From: Sinorhizobium meliloti
GTDB taxonomy: Bacteria; Pseudomonadota; Alphaproteobacteria; Rhizobiales; Rhizobiaceae
Reading direction: 5' to 3'
DNA length: 64,000 nt
Assembly (NCBI RefSeq): GCF_035610345.1
Contig: NZ_CP141212.1
Coordinates: 3,233,501-3,297,500, forward strand
The notes under the pieces were generated by a model, which was not told the DNA's origin, ran no database searches, and worked only from the letters and a program-made list of their open reading frames with translations. Position 1 is the first letter of the stretch. Every line of letters begins with the position of its first letter. Below, in pieces: positions 37,087-46,782 of the stretch. A program made the position numbers and the translations under genes.

Positions 37087-38628
37087 ATGTTCGAGAGCCT
37101 CCAGGACCGTCTTGGTTCCATATTGAATGGACTGACCGGCCGCGGCGCCCTGTCGGAAGCCGATGTTTCCGCAGCGCTTCGGGAGGTTCGCCGTGCGCTG
37201 CTCGAAGCGGACGTGGCGCTCGATGTGGTGCGGTCCTTCACGGAGAAGGTTCGCGAAAAAGCGGTCGGCGCCGAAATCGTAAAGTCGATCAAGCCCGGCC
37301 AAATGGTCGTCAAGATCGTTCATGACGAGCTCATAGCGATGCTCGGCTCCGAGGGCGTCACGATCGATCTCAATGCGGCGGCTCCGGTCGTCATCATGAT
37401 GGTCGGCCTGCAGGGCTCGGGCAAGACGACGACGACCGGCAAGATTGCCAAGCGGCTGACCGCGCGGGACAAGAAGAAGGTCCTGATGGCCTCGCTCGAT
37501 ACCCGCCGCCCGGCCGCGCAGGAACAGTTGCGCCAGCTCGGCGTGCAGACCGGCGTCGATACGCTGCCGATCATCGCCGGCCAGTCGCCGACCGATATCG
37601 CTGCGCGCGCCGTGCAGGCGGCCAAGCTCGGCGGCCACGACATCGTCATCCTCGACACCGCCGGCCGCACCCATATCGACGAACCGCTGATGATCGAGAT
37701 GGCGGAGATCAAGCGGAAATCCAACCCGCATGAGATCCTGCTGGTCGCCGATGCGCTGACCGGACAGGACGCCGTCAACCTCGCCCGCAACTTCGACGAA
37801 CGCGTCGGCATCACCGGCCTGGTGCTCACGCGCATGGACGGCGACGGCCGCGGCGGTGCGGCGCTCTCCATGCGCGCCGTCACGGGCAAGCCGATCAAGC
37901 TCATCGGCGTCGGCGAGAAGATGGACGAACTCGAGGAGTTCCATCCGCGCCGCGTCGCCGACCGCATCCTCGGCATGGGCGACATCGTCTCGCTCGTCGA
38001 AAAGGCGGCGGAGAACATCGACGCCGAAAAGGCGGCCGCCATGGCCGCCAAGATGGCCAAGGGCAAGTTCGACCTCAACGACCTCGCCGATCAGCTGCAG
38101 CAGATGCAGAAGATGGGCGGCATGGGCGGCATCATGGGTCTGATGCCCGGCATGGCCGGCATGAAGGACAAGATGTCCGCCGCCGGCCTGGATGACTCGC
38201 TCTTCAAGCGCCAGCTCGCGATCATCTCCTCGATGACCAGGGCGGAGCGCGCCAATCCCGATATTCTCAAGCATTCGCGCAAGAAGCGCATCGCCAGCGG
38301 CTCCGGCACCGATGCCTCCGACATCAACAAGCTTCTGAAAATGCACCGCCAGATGGCGGACATGATGAAGATGATGGGCGGCAAGGGCAAAGGCGGCATG
38401 ATGAAGCAAATGATGGGCGGGCTCGCCGGCAAGATGGGCCTCGGCGGCTTGGGCGGCGGAATGCCCGATCTTTCGAAAATGGATCCGAAGCAGCTCGAGG
38501 CCCTGCAGAAGCAGGCCCAAGCCGCCGGTCTCGGCAAGCCTGGCGGCGGCCTGCCTGGCCTTAGCGGTGGTTTGCCCGGTCTGGGCGGCGGTTTTCCCGG
38601 CCTCCCCGGCCTACCGAAGAAGAAGTGA
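37087..38628 (+). CDS. ffh: Signal recognition particle protein Ffh
   Basis: Ffh binds 4.5S RNA and signal sequences and docks to FtsY. The 513-residue protein shows the N domain (MFESLQDRLGSILNGLTGRG), then G1 GLQGSGKTTTTGK at 108-120, and DTRRPAAQEQLRQLG, DTAGRTHID and TRMDGDGRGG. The methionine-rich M domain starts with QQMQKMGGMGG. The C-terminus has a long glycine-rich, repetitive end (GGLPGLSGGLPGLGGGFPG). Ffh starts the cluster ffh–chorismate mutase–rpsP–rimM–trmD, all within a few tens to about 135 bases of each other. I chose the ATG at 37087 because it gives the canonical start. Confidence 0.97.
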   Translation: MFESLQDRLGSILNGLTGRGALSEADVSAALREVRRALLEADVALDVVRSFTEKVREKAVGAEIVKSIKPGQMVVKIVHDELIAMLGSEGVTIDLNAAAPVVIMMVGLQGSGKTTTTGKIAKRLTARDKKKVLMASLDTRRPAAQEQLRQLGVQTGVDTLPIIAGQSPTDIAARAVQAAKLGGHDIVILDTAGRTHIDEPLMIEMAEIKRKSNPHEILLVADALTGQDAVNLARNFDERVGITGLVLTRMDGDGRGGAALSMRAVTGKPIKLIGVGEKMDELEEFHPRRVADRILGMGDIVSLVEKAAENIDAEKAAAMAAKMAKGKFDLNDLADQLQQMQKMGGMGGIMGLMPGMAGMKDKMSAAGLDDSLFKRQLAIISSMTRAERANPDILKHSRKKRIASGSGTDASDINKLLKMHRQMADMMKMMGGKGKGGMMKQMMGGLAGKMGLGGLGGGMPDLSKMDPKQLEALQKQAQAAGLGKPGGGLPGLSGGLPGLGGGFPGLPGLPKKK

Positions 38629-38640
38629 GGATCGCGACGA

Positions 38641-38976
38641 ATGCTTGATCCCGAGATCAAAGAGGAATTGGCGAGCTACCGGCAGTCGATCGACAATATC
38701 GATGCCGCGCTCGTCCACATGCTGGCCGAACGCTTCCGCTGCACCAAGGCGGTTGGCGTGCTCAAGGCCAAGCACCAGCTGCCGCCGGCCGATCCGGCGC
38801 GCGAAGAATACCAGATCGAACGCCTCCGCCACCTGGCGAAAGACGCCAATCTGGATCCGGATTTCGCCGAGAAGTTCCTGAACTTCATCATCAAGGAAGT
38901 CATCCGGCATCATGAAGCCATCGCCGCCGATTGCTCGCAGAACGCGGGCAGCGCCGGCACCACCCATTCCGCTTGA
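38641..38976 (+). CDS. AroQ-type chorismate mutase
   Basis: A 111-residue all-helical chorismate mutase, which converts chorismate to prephenate for phenylalanine and tyrosine synthesis. The first helix carries LASYRQSIDNIDAALVHML with the active-site Arg, and RFRCTKAVGVLKAKHQLP contains the second Arg/Lys set. It is a stand-alone catalytic domain without a prephenate dehydratase or dehydrogenase fusion. It lies between ffh and rpsP, a location also seen in other rhizobia, so a housekeeping role is likely. Confidence 0.93.
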   Translation: MLDPEIKEELASYRQSIDNIDAALVHMLAERFRCTKAVGVLKAKHQLPPADPAREEYQIERLRHLAKDANLDPDFAEKFLNFIIKEVIRHHEAIAADCSQNAGSAGTTHSA

Positions 38977-39014
38977 GTCAAGCGGTCAAGAAAGCCTGCA
39001 AGGAGTAAATTGAA

Positions 39015-39389
39015 ATGGCACTGAAAATTCGTCTCGCCCGCGGCGGTTCCAAGAAGCGTCCCTATTACCAGATCGTCGTTGCCGACGCGCGCAGCCCGCG
39101 TGACGGCCGCTTCCTCGAAAAGCTCGGCTCCTGGAACCCGATGCTTGCCAAGGACGACGAAAAGCGCATCGAACTGAACGCCGAGCGCGTTCAGCACTGG
39201 ATCGCCCAGGGTGCCCAGCCGACCGACCGCGTCATGCGCTTCCTCGATCAGGCCGGCCTTGCCAAGCGTCCGGCCCGCAACAACCCGACCAAGGCGCTGC
39301 CCGGCAAGAAGGCACAGGAACGTGCCGCTGAAGCCAAGCAGAAGGCGGAAGAAGCAGCCGCTGCGGCTGCGGAAGCTGCCGCGGAATAA
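39015..39389 (+). CDS. rpsP: 30S ribosomal protein S16
   Basis: S16, 124 residues, binds 16S rRNA early in 30S assembly. The start [20 protein letters not shown] and [19 protein letters not shown] are canonical. The core ends near residue 90, and an extra charged, alanine-rich tail follows ([20 protein letters not shown]), longer than in E. coli (82 residues). It is preceded by a good AAGGAG and precedes rimM. S16 and RimM work together in 30S maturation. Confidence 0.97.
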   Translation: MALKIRLARGGSKKRPYYQIVVADARSPRDGRFLEKLGSWNPMLAKDDEKRIELNAERVQHWIAQGAQPTDRVMRFLDQAGLAKRPARNNPTKALPGKKAQERAAEAKQKAEEAAAAAAEAAAE

Positions 39390-39525
39390 TTTCCGGCGGA
39401 ATGGCATTGAGAACGGGCGGCATTTCCATGCCGCCCGTTTTGCTTTATGTGCACCGGAAAATCGCATGTTCTCATCCCGATGTGGTTTGGGAAACATGCA
39501 GCAAGTTCACCCTGGATGCCCGACG

Positions 39526-40089
39526 ATGACACAGCTGAAGAACCCTGTCCTGATGGCGACGATCGGCGCGGCGCAAGGGCTGCGCGGCGAGGTGCGGGTA
39601 AAGTCCTTCACCGACGATCCGGCTGCACTCGGCGACTATGGCAAGCTCCACAGCGAGGACGGGCGCGTCTTCGAGGTGCTTGAAATCCGCGAGGCCAAGA
39701 ACGTCGTCGTCGTGCGGTTTCGGGGCGTCAACGATCGGACTGCTGCCGAAGCGCTCAACGGTCTCGAACTCTTCATCGAGCGCGACAATCTCCCCGACGA
39801 CGATCTCGACGAGGACGAATTCTTCTACGCAGACCTCGAGGGCCTGGAAGCGGTCGATCGCACCGGAAAGAGCTATGGTTCGGTGACCGGCGTCTTCGAT
39901 TTCGGCGCTGGCGATCTCCTCGAACTGAAAGGCCCGGGCCTCAGGCCGGTGCTTATTCCCTTCACGGAATGGTCGGTACTCGAAATCGATCTCGAAGCGG
40001 GCAAGCTCGTCATCGACCCGACCGCCGCCGGGCTCGTCGACGACGAGAAGAGCGGGCCTGGCAAGCCCTTTCCGACCAAGCGCAAGTGA
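39526..40089 (+). CDS. rimM: 16S rRNA processing/30S maturation factor RimM
   Basis: RimM binds S19 and helps the 30S head mature. The 187-residue protein has the N-terminal block [21 protein letters not shown] and the C-terminal PRC-like barrel with [25 protein letters not shown]. The ATG at 39526-39528 (MTQLKNPVL) is chosen as the family start; the longer frame overlapping rpsP is a shadow. It is followed ten bases later by trmD. Confidence 0.95.
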   Translation: MTQLKNPVLMATIGAAQGLRGEVRVKSFTDDPAALGDYGKLHSEDGRVFEVLEIREAKNVVVVRFRGVNDRTAAEALNGLELFIERDNLPDDDLDEDEFFYADLEGLEAVDRTGKSYGSVTGVFDFGAGDLLELKGPGLRPVLIPFTEWSVLEIDLEAGKLVIDPTAAGLVDDEKSGPGKPFPTKRK

Positions 40090-40099
40090 GCCCACGGCA

Positions 40100-40804
40100 A
40101 TGCCCTTTCGCGCGACTGTCCTGACGCTCTACCCGGAGATGTTTCCGGGGCACCTCGGCGTTTCGCTCGCCGGAAAGGCGCTGGAGCGCGGAGACTGGTC
40201 GATGGAGGCCGTGCAGATTCGCGACTTTGCCGGTGACAAGCACCGCACCGTCGACGATACGCCGGCGGGCGGCGGTGCCGGAATGGTATTGAAGCCCGAC
40301 GTTCTTGCCCGCGCCATCGATCATGTCGCTGCAGACGACGGGCGACCGCGGCTTCTGATGAGCCCGCGCGGACGGCCTCTGACACAGGAAAGGGTGCGGG
40401 CCCTGGCCGCCTGTCCCGGCGCTGTCATCGTTTGCGGACGTTTCGAGGGCGTCGACCAGCGGGTCATCGACAGGCGTGGACTCGAGGAAGTCTCGATCGG
40501 CGACTACATTCTTTCCGGCGGCGAGCCGGCAGCGCTCGTTCTGCTCGACGCCGTGGTGCGTATCCTGCCGGGCGTGATGGGCAATCAGCTGTCAGGCGTC
40601 CACGAGAGCTTCGAGGGAGGGCTCCTCGAACACCCCCACTACACGCGTCCCCAGATCTTCGAAGGTCACGAAATCCCGGCCGTCCTCACCTCCGGCAACC
40701 ACGCGGCCATTGCGCAATGGCGGGAAGCGGCGGCGCGCCGGCTGACGGCGGAACGCCGGCCGGATCTTCTGGAGCGTGATCCGGCTCAGCCCGTGAAGAA
40801 ATAA
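40100..40804 (+). CDS. trmD: tRNA (guanine37-N1)-methyltransferase
   Basis: TrmD methylates G37 next to the anticodon to prevent frameshifting, using S-adenosylmethionine. The 234-residue protein contains the trefoil-knot blocks [39 protein letters not shown] and [23 protein letters not shown], all diagnostic. Its last 19 bases overlap the 3' end of the TauE-like gene on the opposite strand, so the two transcripts converge and overlap. Confidence 0.97.
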   Translation: MPFRATVLTLYPEMFPGHLGVSLAGKALERGDWSMEAVQIRDFAGDKHRTVDDTPAGGGAGMVLKPDVLARAIDHVAADDGRPRLLMSPRGRPLTQERVRALAACPGAVIVCGRFEGVDQRVIDRRGLEEVSIGDYILSGGEPAALVLLDAVVRILPGVMGNQLSGVHESFEGGLLEHPHYTRPQIFEGHEIPAVLTSGNHAAIAQWREAAARRLTAERRPDLLERDPAQPVKK

Positions 40805-41532
40805 TAGGCCGCGAGCAACAGACCCACCGCCACCACCACGGCTCGGATGACCGCCTGCGGAACGCGTCGTGCCGCCCAGACGCCCATGTAGCCGCCAAGC
40901 GCTGCGCCCGGCACCATGATTGCCGCATGCAGCCAGGAGACGACGCCGCCCGCAGCGAAAACCACGATGGCGATTGCGGCGATGACGATGGAGATGAAGT
41001 TCTTGAGTGCATTCAGCCGGTGATAGCCGCCGCCGGTGGCAAGTCCGAGCACGGCGAGCATCATGATGCCCATGCCGGCGCCGAAAAAGCCGCCATAGAC
41101 GGAGGTCGCCAGCTGGCTCGCAACGCCCAGCGGTCCGATGCGATGCTCGTCACTGCGCGCCTTCGGCTTCAGGAGGGGGCCGGCGGCGAAGATCGCCGTT
41201 GCCGCGATCAGCAACCAGGGCACCATCGCACGGAAGGCCGGATTGGAGAGCGACAGAAGCAGGAGAGCGCCGGCGAGCCCGCCGATCGCCGAAATGATGC
41301 CGAGGACGATGGCGTTCTTCCGGTCGGCGCGGATCTCCTTGGCATAGGCAAGCGTCGACGTGATATAGCCGGGGAACTGGATGATGGACGAGGTCGCGTT
41401 GGCGACGATCGGCGGGAGCCCGCCAAGGGTCATCGCTCCGAAAGTCAGGAAGGTGCCGCCACCGGCAATGGCATTGACGACGCCGGACAGGAAGCCGGCG
41501 ACGAAGAGCAAGAAGACCTGGAGCAACGTCAT
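40786..41532 (-). CDS. TauE/SafE-family sulfite/organic anion exporter
   Basis: A 248-residue membrane protein with about eight hydrophobic segments of the TSUP family. The N-terminal family signature [21 protein letters not shown] and the second-half counterpart [19 protein letters not shown] are both present. TSUP proteins move sulfite, sulfoacetate or other sulfur/organic anions; the substrate here is unknown. It is embedded between trmD and rplS on the opposite strand, which separates rplS from the ffh–trmD unit. Confidence 0.88.
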   Translation of the reverse strand: MTLLQVFLLFVAGFLSGVVNAIAGGGTFLTFGAMTLGGLPPIVANATSSIIQFPGYITSTLAYAKEIRADRKNAIVLGIISAIGGLAGALLLLSLSNPAFRAMVPWLLIAATAIFAAGPLLKPKARSDEHRIGPLGVASQLATSVYGGFFGAGMGIMMLAVLGLATGGGYHRLNALKNFISIVIAAIAIVVFAAGGVVSWLHAAIMVPGAALGGYMGVWAARRVPQAVIRAVVVAVGLLLAAYYFFTG

Positions 41533-41816
41533 GGCTTTCTCCCGAAACGTGTGAATCGGGATAGCCGGTGGCGCGGTCGACCGCAAGTCCGTGGGGAGGG
41601 GCATTCTTGAAGCGCGCGCGACAAAATCCGCTTTCGGGGATGACAAGGCCGGTCATATGGTGTATGTGCCGGCCCGGTTCGGGTTCCTTGCCCGTCGACC
41701 GTCAACGAAGAATGGCGAATACGCTCCTGCCGCAAATGCGGCAAGGCCTGAAGGAAAGTCCGACAGGCCGATAGAGAGCGCTCTGGCTGTTTCAGAAAAA
41801 CGCAAAGGTTAGACCG

Positions 41817-42350
41817 ATGAACATCATCCAGCAGCTGGAAGCCGAACAGGCCGCCAAGATCGCCGCAAAGCGCACCCTTCCCGAATTCTCCCCGGGCGAC
41901 ACCGTCCGCGTCAATGTACGCGTTGTCGAAGGCAACCGCACCCGCGTACAGGCTTACGAAGGCGTCTGCATCGCCCGCTCCGGCGGCGGCATCAACGAGA
42001 GCTTCACCGTTCGCAAGATTTCCTACGGTGAAGGCGTCGAGCGCGTATTCCCCGTCTACTCCCCGCTCGTCGAGAGCGTCGATGTGGTTCGCCGCGGTAA
42101 GGTCCGCCGCGCCAAGCTTTACTATCTGCGCGACCGCCGCGGCAAGTCGGCTCGTATCGTCGAGAACACCGGCACCCGCGCCCGCAAGCTGAACGACGCC
42201 GAGCGTCAGGCCGTTGTCGAGGAGAAGGCACGCATCGAGGCTGAAAAGGTCGCAGCCGCCCAGGCTCTGGCCGCCGAGAAGGCAGCAGCCGAAGCCGCTG
42301 AGGCAAAGGCGGCGGAAGAAGCAAAGGCTGCGGAAGCTGCAGCAGAATAA
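41817..42350 (+). CDS. rplS: 50S ribosomal protein L19
   Basis: L19 sits at the 30S-50S interface. The 177-residue protein has the canonical start [14 protein letters not shown] and [21 protein letters not shown], followed by [21 protein letters not shown] and [16 protein letters not shown]. The conserved core ends near residue 130, and a tail of about 45 residues rich in Ala, Glu and Lys follows, ending [13 protein letters not shown]. coli L19 has 115 residues. It has its own terminator and is followed by an ABC binding-protein gene. Confidence 0.96.
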   Translation: MNIIQQLEAEQAAKIAAKRTLPEFSPGDTVRVNVRVVEGNRTRVQAYEGVCIARSGGGINESFTVRKISYGEGVERVFPVYSPLVESVDVVRRGKVRRAKLYYLRDRRGKSARIVENTGTRARKLNDAERQAVVEEKARIEAEKVAAAQALAAEKAAAEAAEAKAAEEAKAAEAAAE

Positions 42351-42376
42351 GTTTTCAACTCTTCAGAGTTGTGCGG

Positions 42377-42408
42377 AAAGGCGGCCCTCGGGCCGCCTTT
42401 CTTTTTGG
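42377..42408 (+). terminator. Rho-independent terminator of rplS
   Basis: AAAGGCGGCCC and GGGCCGCCTTT form an 11-base stem with a short TC loop, followed by CTTTTTGG, about 27 bases past the L19 stop. Confidence 0.9.
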
Positions 42409-42476
42409 TTATCGGCCGCTTGTGTTCCCCATAGATTTTATGACATTTTCTGTCGCCACAATCTGGGAGTTCCTCA

Positions 42477-43286
42477 ATGACAATTCTTCGCCGCGTGCTT
42501 GCGGGCATTGCCGCAGTTCTTGCCGTTCCATTCGCAGTCCCGGCGCCCGTTTTCGCCAGCGACCTGCCCGACCTCCGTGGCAAGACGGTCGTCGTGGTGA
42601 CGGAGAACGCCTATCCGCCGCTGCAGTTCGTCGATCCGAAATCCGGCCAGGCCATCGGTTGGGAATATGACGCGATGAACGAAATCGCCAAGCGCTTGAA
42701 TTTCAAGGTCGAGTATCAGAACACGAGCTGGGACGCGATGATCCAGGCGGTTTCCGACAGTCAATACCAGATCGGCATGACCGGAATCACCATCAAGGAC
42801 GACCGCAAGGAGAAGGTCGATTTTTCGGATCCCTATATGCGCTCGCAGCAGTTCATGCTGGTGCGCGGCGACGAGACCCGGTTCGACGACGCCAAGAGCT
42901 TCGCCGCGCTCGAAAGCGGTCTGGTCGGCGCCCAGCCCGGCACTTCGCCTTTCTACACGGCCGTCTACGAGGTTCTCGACGGCAACGAGCAGAACCCGCG
43001 CATCAAGCTGTTCGAAACCTTCGGTGCGACGGTGCAGGCGCTGAAGGCCGGCGACGTCGATCTGGTCTTGACCGACAGTGTCGCGGCCAAGGGTTATGTC
43101 GACTCCTCCGAGGGCCAGCTCAAGGTGGTCGGCGAGCCGCTCGGCACCGAGGATTTCGGCTTCATCTTCCCGAAGGGATCGGAACTCGTGGCGCCGGTCA
43201 ATGCCGCCATAAAGGCGCTCAAGGAGGACGGCACCTTCGACGCGCTCAACAAGAAGTGGTTCCTCGACTACAAGATGGGCGGCTGA
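42477..43286 (+). CDS. Amino-acid-type ABC transporter substrate-binding protein
   Basis: A 269-residue periplasmic binding protein of the SBP_bac_3 family. The signal peptide is [22 protein letters not shown], and cleavage after VFA is likely. [40 protein letters not shown] and [14 protein letters not shown] are the family blocks, with Arg/Asp contacts that bind an amino acid alpha-carboxylate and amine. It is followed by a matching HisM-type permease, but no ATPase gene is adjacent. Specificity is not readable. Confidence 0.9.
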   Translation: MTILRRVLAGIAAVLAVPFAVPAPVFASDLPDLRGKTVVVVTENAYPPLQFVDPKSGQAIGWEYDAMNEIAKRLNFKVEYQNTSWDAMIQAVSDSQYQIGMTGITIKDDRKEKVDFSDPYMRSQQFMLVRGDETRFDDAKSFAALESGLVGAQPGTSPFYTAVYEVLDGNEQNPRIKLFETFGATVQALKAGDVDLVLTDSVAAKGYVDSSEGQLKVVGEPLGTEDFGFIFPKGSELVAPVNAAIKALKEDGTFDALNKKWFLDYKMGG

Positions 43287-43353
43287 CCGCGGAACGGGAT
43301 AAACACATGGGCGGCTTTCCGCCCATGTCCCGCTTCCCCTTATTGGAATTGCA

Positions 43354-44175
43354 ATGACGCCGATCCAATCATCCGACACTTCCGGGAAGGGCGATTATCC
43401 CTGGTGGCTTATCGCCCTTCTCGTGATCGCTGCGGCACTGGCCGTGGTCATCGCCGCCAATGATATCTTCACGCAGGTGTTCACCGTCGTCCTGAAGGGT
43501 TTGGGCGTCACCGTTTTCGTCACTCTCGTCGGATTCGTGCTCGCAACGGTGCTCGGGCTCGGCGTGGCCCTGATGGCGCTTTCCGAGCACGTGGTCCTGC
43601 GTCAGATCGCGCGCTTCTATACGGAAGTCATCCGCGGCGTACCGATCCTCGTGCTGCTGTTCTATATCGCCTTCGTCGGCGCGCCTGCCCTGGTGACGAT
43701 CGCGAATTTCCTGTCGGCGCCGCTGATTTCGGCGGGCTGGATCGAGCCGTTCGTCGTTCGCGACGTGTCGCTGATGTGGCGGGCAATCATGGCGCTGATG
43801 ATCGGCTATTCGGCCTTCATCGCCGAAGTCTTCCGCGCTGGCATCCAGTCGGTCGACAAGGGCCAGGTGGAGGCGGCAAAGGCGCTCGGGCTCTCCCGCT
43901 ACCAGCGCTTTCGCCTCGTCGTCTTTCCGCAGGCGATACGCGTCATCCTGCCGCCGCTCGGCAACGACTTCGTGGCGATGGTCAAGGATTCCTCCCTCGT
44001 CTCGGTGCTCGGCGTCGCCGACATCACCCAGATGGGCAAGGTCTATGCCTCGGGCTCCTTCCGCTTCTTCGAGACCTATTCCATCGTCGCCTATGTCTAT
44101 CTCGTGCTGACGATAGGACTGTCGCTGGCCCTTCGGGCGGTCGAGCGGCGGTTGAGGCGGTCGCAAGTCCGGTAG
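43354..44175 (+). CDS. Amino-acid-type ABC transporter permease (HisMQ family)
   Basis: A 273-residue permease with about five to six hydrophobic segments. The HisMQ region reads FYTEVIRGVPILVLLFYIAFV, and the ATPase-contact EAA loop is EVFRAGIQSVDKGQVEAAKALGLSRYQ. NDFVAMVKDSSLVSVLGVADI is also typical. It goes with the upstream binding protein (68 bases before). The ATPase partner must come from elsewhere or be shared, since none is next to it. The following gene is a soluble ABC-F protein on the other strand and is not the partner. Confidence 0.9.
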   Translation: MTPIQSSDTSGKGDYPWWLIALLVIAAALAVVIAANDIFTQVFTVVLKGLGVTVFVTLVGFVLATVLGLGVALMALSEHVVLRQIARFYTEVIRGVPILVLLFYIAFVGAPALVTIANFLSAPLISAGWIEPFVVRDVSLMWRAIMALMIGYSAFIAEVFRAGIQSVDKGQVEAAKALGLSRYQRFRLVVFPQAIRVILPPLGNDFVAMVKDSSLVSVLGVADITQMGKVYASGSFRFFETYSIVAYVYLVLTIGLSLALRAVERRLRRSQVR

Positions 44176-44223
44176 GCAGAAGGGGTACTGCACCTCCAAC
44201 GCTGCCGTCACAGGTCCGCCAGC

Positions 44224-46074
44224 TCAGCCCTCGATTTCCTCGCGCAGCATTTCCAGTTCGAGCCATTCCTCTTCCATGCGCGTGAGGTCCGTCCTGAGCT
44301 TCTCGAGCTCGGCGGCGAGCCTGGCAAAGCCGTTCGGGTCGCGCGAGAATAGGTCGGGATCCGCCATCTTCTCTTCTCGCTTCGCGATCTCCGCCTCCGA
44401 TCTGGCAATCTCCTTCGGCAGGTTCTCGAGTGCGAATTTCTGCTTGAAGGAGAGCTTGCCTTTCGCCTTCTGAGGTTCGCTCGGCAAGGGGGAGGCGCCG
44501 CTCGATCTGGCCTTTTCGGCTTTTTCGCTCCGGCGCCTTTCCTCGACTGCGCCGCGGCGCTGCGCCATCATGTCGGAGTAGCCGCCGGCATATTCGATCC
44601 AGCGACCATCGGGCGCCTCCGGGTTGGCCGGCGCGATGGTCGAGGTCACGGTACGGTCGAGGAAATCGCGGTCGTGGCTGACCAGGATCACCGTTCCGGA
44701 AAATCCGGCAACGATCTCCTGCAGCAGATCCAGCGTCTCGATATCGAGATCGTTGGTCGGTTCGTCGAGGATCAGGAGGTTGGTCGGGCGTGCCAGGATG
44801 CGGGCGATCATGAGACGCGCGCGTTCGCCGCCGGACAGATCGCGGATGGGCGTTCGCGCCTGCTCCGGCTGGAAGAGGAATTCCTTCATGTAGCCGGTGA
44901 CATGGCGCTGCTCGCCATTGACGAGGAGGGTCTCGCCGCGCCCGTCGGTCAGATAATGCGCCAGCGTCTCGTCGAGGTTCAGTTCCTCGCGTTTCTGGTC
45001 GAGCGTGGCGATCTCCAAATTGGTGCCCAGCTTGACGCTGCCCGTGTCCGGCGCGAGCTGACCGGTCAGGAGCTTCAGCAGCGTCGTCTTGCCGGCGCCG
45101 TTCGGCCCGACGAGGCCGATGCGGTCGCCGCGGTGGACACGGATCGAGAACGGCGCGACGATCGTGCGATCGCCATAGGCCTTGGTGATCTTTTCCGCCT
45201 CGATGACGAGCTTGCCCGATTCCCTGGCGTCGGCAACGGTGGCCTGGACCGTACCCTGCGGCCCCTTGTGCCCGCGATGGCGGGCCCGCATGTCCTGCAG
45301 CTCTCCGAGCCGACGCATGTTGCGCTTGCGCCTTGCGGTCACGCCGTAGCGCAGCCAGTGCTCTTCGCGCTCGATCGCCTTACCGAGCTTGTGCTGCTCG
45401 AGCTCTTCCGCCTCCAGCACCTCGTCGCGCCAGGCCTCGAAATGCGCGAAGCCGCGATCGAGGCGGCGCGATTGGCCGCGGTCCAGCCAGACGGTCGCCG
45501 TCGACACCTTTTCGAGAAAGCGCCGGTCGTGCGAGATCAGCACCAGCGCCGAACGGCTGCGGACGAGCTCGTCTTCCAGCCATTCGATCGTCGGCAGATC
45601 GAGATGGTTCGTCGGCTCGTCGAGAAGCAGAATGTCGGGTTCCGGGGCAAGCACACGGGCAAGGGCGGCACGACGCGCCTCGCCGCCGGAAAGGCGCGTC
45701 GGCTCTTCCTCCCCGGTCAGCCCCAGATGCTGCAGCAGGTAGGCGACCCGGTAGGGATCGTCGCCTGGCCCAAGTCCGGCTTCAGCATAGGCCTGAACCG
45801 TATCGAAGCCGTCGAAATCGGGCGCCTGGTGCAGGTAGCGGATCGTCACCGATGGATGCCTGAAGATCTCGCCCGACTGGGGTTCTGCAAGCCCGGCGGC
45901 GATCTTCATCAGCGTCGATTTGCCGGAACCATTGCGGCCGACGAGGCAGATGCGATCGCCGGGCTCGACCTGCAGGCCCGCACCCGCAAGCAGCGGCGTG
46001 CCGCCGAAGGTCAGTAGAATGTCGTCAAGCTTCAGAATGGGAGGCGCCAAGGCATCAGGCTCCGGAAAGATCAT
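44224..46074 (-). CDS. ABC-F family ATPase (Uup-like)
   Basis: A 616-residue soluble protein with two ABC domains and no membrane segment. Walker A motifs are GRNGSGKSTLMKIAAG and GPNGAGKTTLLKLLTG, and signatures are RLSGGEARRAALARVL and DLSGGERARLMIARIL. A linker with a charged helix joins them, and the C-terminus ends in a coiled-coil-like region (FARLAAELEKLRTDLTRMEEEW), as in Uup. ABC-F proteins act on the ribosome or on DNA branch structures rather than in transport. Its start overlaps the end of the thiamine diphosphokinase gene by 20 bases. Confidence 0.9.
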   Translation of the reverse strand: MIFPEPDALAPPILKLDDILLTFGGTPLLAGAGLQVEPGDRICLVGRNGSGKSTLMKIAAGLAEPQSGEIFRHPSVTIRYLHQAPDFDGFDTVQAYAEAGLGPGDDPYRVAYLLQHLGLTGEEEPTRLSGGEARRAALARVLAPEPDILLLDEPTNHLDLPTIEWLEDELVRSRSALVLISHDRRFLEKVSTATVWLDRGQSRRLDRGFAHFEAWRDEVLEAEELEQHKLGKAIEREEHWLRYGVTARRKRNMRRLGELQDMRARHRGHKGPQGTVQATVADARESGKLVIEAEKITKAYGDRTIVAPFSIRVHRGDRIGLVGPNGAGKTTLLKLLTGQLAPDTGSVKLGTNLEIATLDQKREELNLDETLAHYLTDGRGETLLVNGEQRHVTGYMKEFLFQPEQARTPIRDLSGGERARLMIARILARPTNLLILDEPTNDLDIETLDLLQEIVAGFSGTVILVSHDRDFLDRTVTSTIAPANPEAPDGRWIEYAGGYSDMMAQRRGAVEERRRSEKAEKARSSGASPLPSEPQKAKGKLSFKQKFALENLPKEIARSEAEIAKREEKMADPDLFSRDPNGFARLAAELEKLRTDLTRMEEEWLELEMLREEIEG

Positions 46075-46705
46075 AGGGGCGGGCGAGAACGACGGCCCGG
46101 CCGGATTTCAGGGTCAAGCGGATCGTGCCATCCGCGATGTTCGAAATGGTGCGCGACGAGCCGAAGGGCAAATGAAAATCCTTCAGCGGATAGCGCACGT
46201 TCTCGATCGAAAGACCGTCAAGGTCCGCAAAGCCGAGGATCGAGAAGAGGCTGCCTTTCGGCAGCTCGATCTCCTGCGAGCCGGGCAGCAGCGGATAGGC
46301 CTCCTCCTCGCCGGAGGTCATCATCACCGCAACGCCGCTCTGGGCAAGCGCGACGGTGCCGAGGAGATGCAGGAAAGCGTGATCGCTGCGCGCGCCGCCG
46401 AGTCCGCCCGCGAAGACGAGCGAGGTCGCGCCACGCTCGAGGGCTGCCTCGACGGCGATTTCCCCGTCGGTCGCGTTCTTGGCTGCTGGATGGCGTTCAC
46501 GCGGGACGCCGGCAAACTCCGCCAGAAGCGCCTCATCCGTGGAATCGAAATCGCCGACCCAGAGATCGGGAACGATCCCCAGCGTCCTTGCATGACGCAT
46601 GCCGCCGTCGGCGGCGACGAAGCGGCTGCCTTCGAGCTGTCGAGCAAGCCGGTCTGTCGGCGTCAGCGCGCCGCCGAGCAGGATGGTGAAGGGTGATCGG
46701 GTCAT
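46055..46705 (-). CDS. thiN: Thiamine diphosphokinase
   Basis: A 216-residue enzyme that makes thiamine diphosphate from thiamine and ATP. VAADGGMRHARTLGIVPDLWVGDFDST is the diagnostic N-terminal block, and HPAAKNATDGEIAVEAALERG and GGLGGARSDHAFLHLLGTVAL complete the active site. It is the likely user of thiamine taken up by thiBPQ, whose operon begins about 900 bases away on the other strand. The 3' end overlaps the ABC-F start by 20 bases, so these two are probably co-transcribed. Confidence 0.92.
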   Translation of the reverse strand: MTRSPFTILLGGALTPTDRLARQLEGSRFVAADGGMRHARTLGIVPDLWVGDFDSTDEALLAEFAGVPRERHPAAKNATDGEIAVEAALERGATSLVFAGGLGGARSDHAFLHLLGTVALAQSGVAVMMTSGEEEAYPLLPGSQEIELPKGSLFSILGFADLDGLSIENVRYPLKDFHLPFGSSRTISNIADGTIRLTLKSGRAVVLARPYDLSGA

Positions 46706-46782
46706 GGCAGAAGCCCATAGCGCAAAGCAGCGGCGAAGGAAAAGGGCTCCGGCTGCTGTTTTGCGAACGCATGCTGCGCGGA

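Noticed and set aside
36789..37325. Plus-strand frame running from upstream into ffh in another frame
   Set aside because: It overlaps the certain ffh start out of frame and has no similarity to any family.
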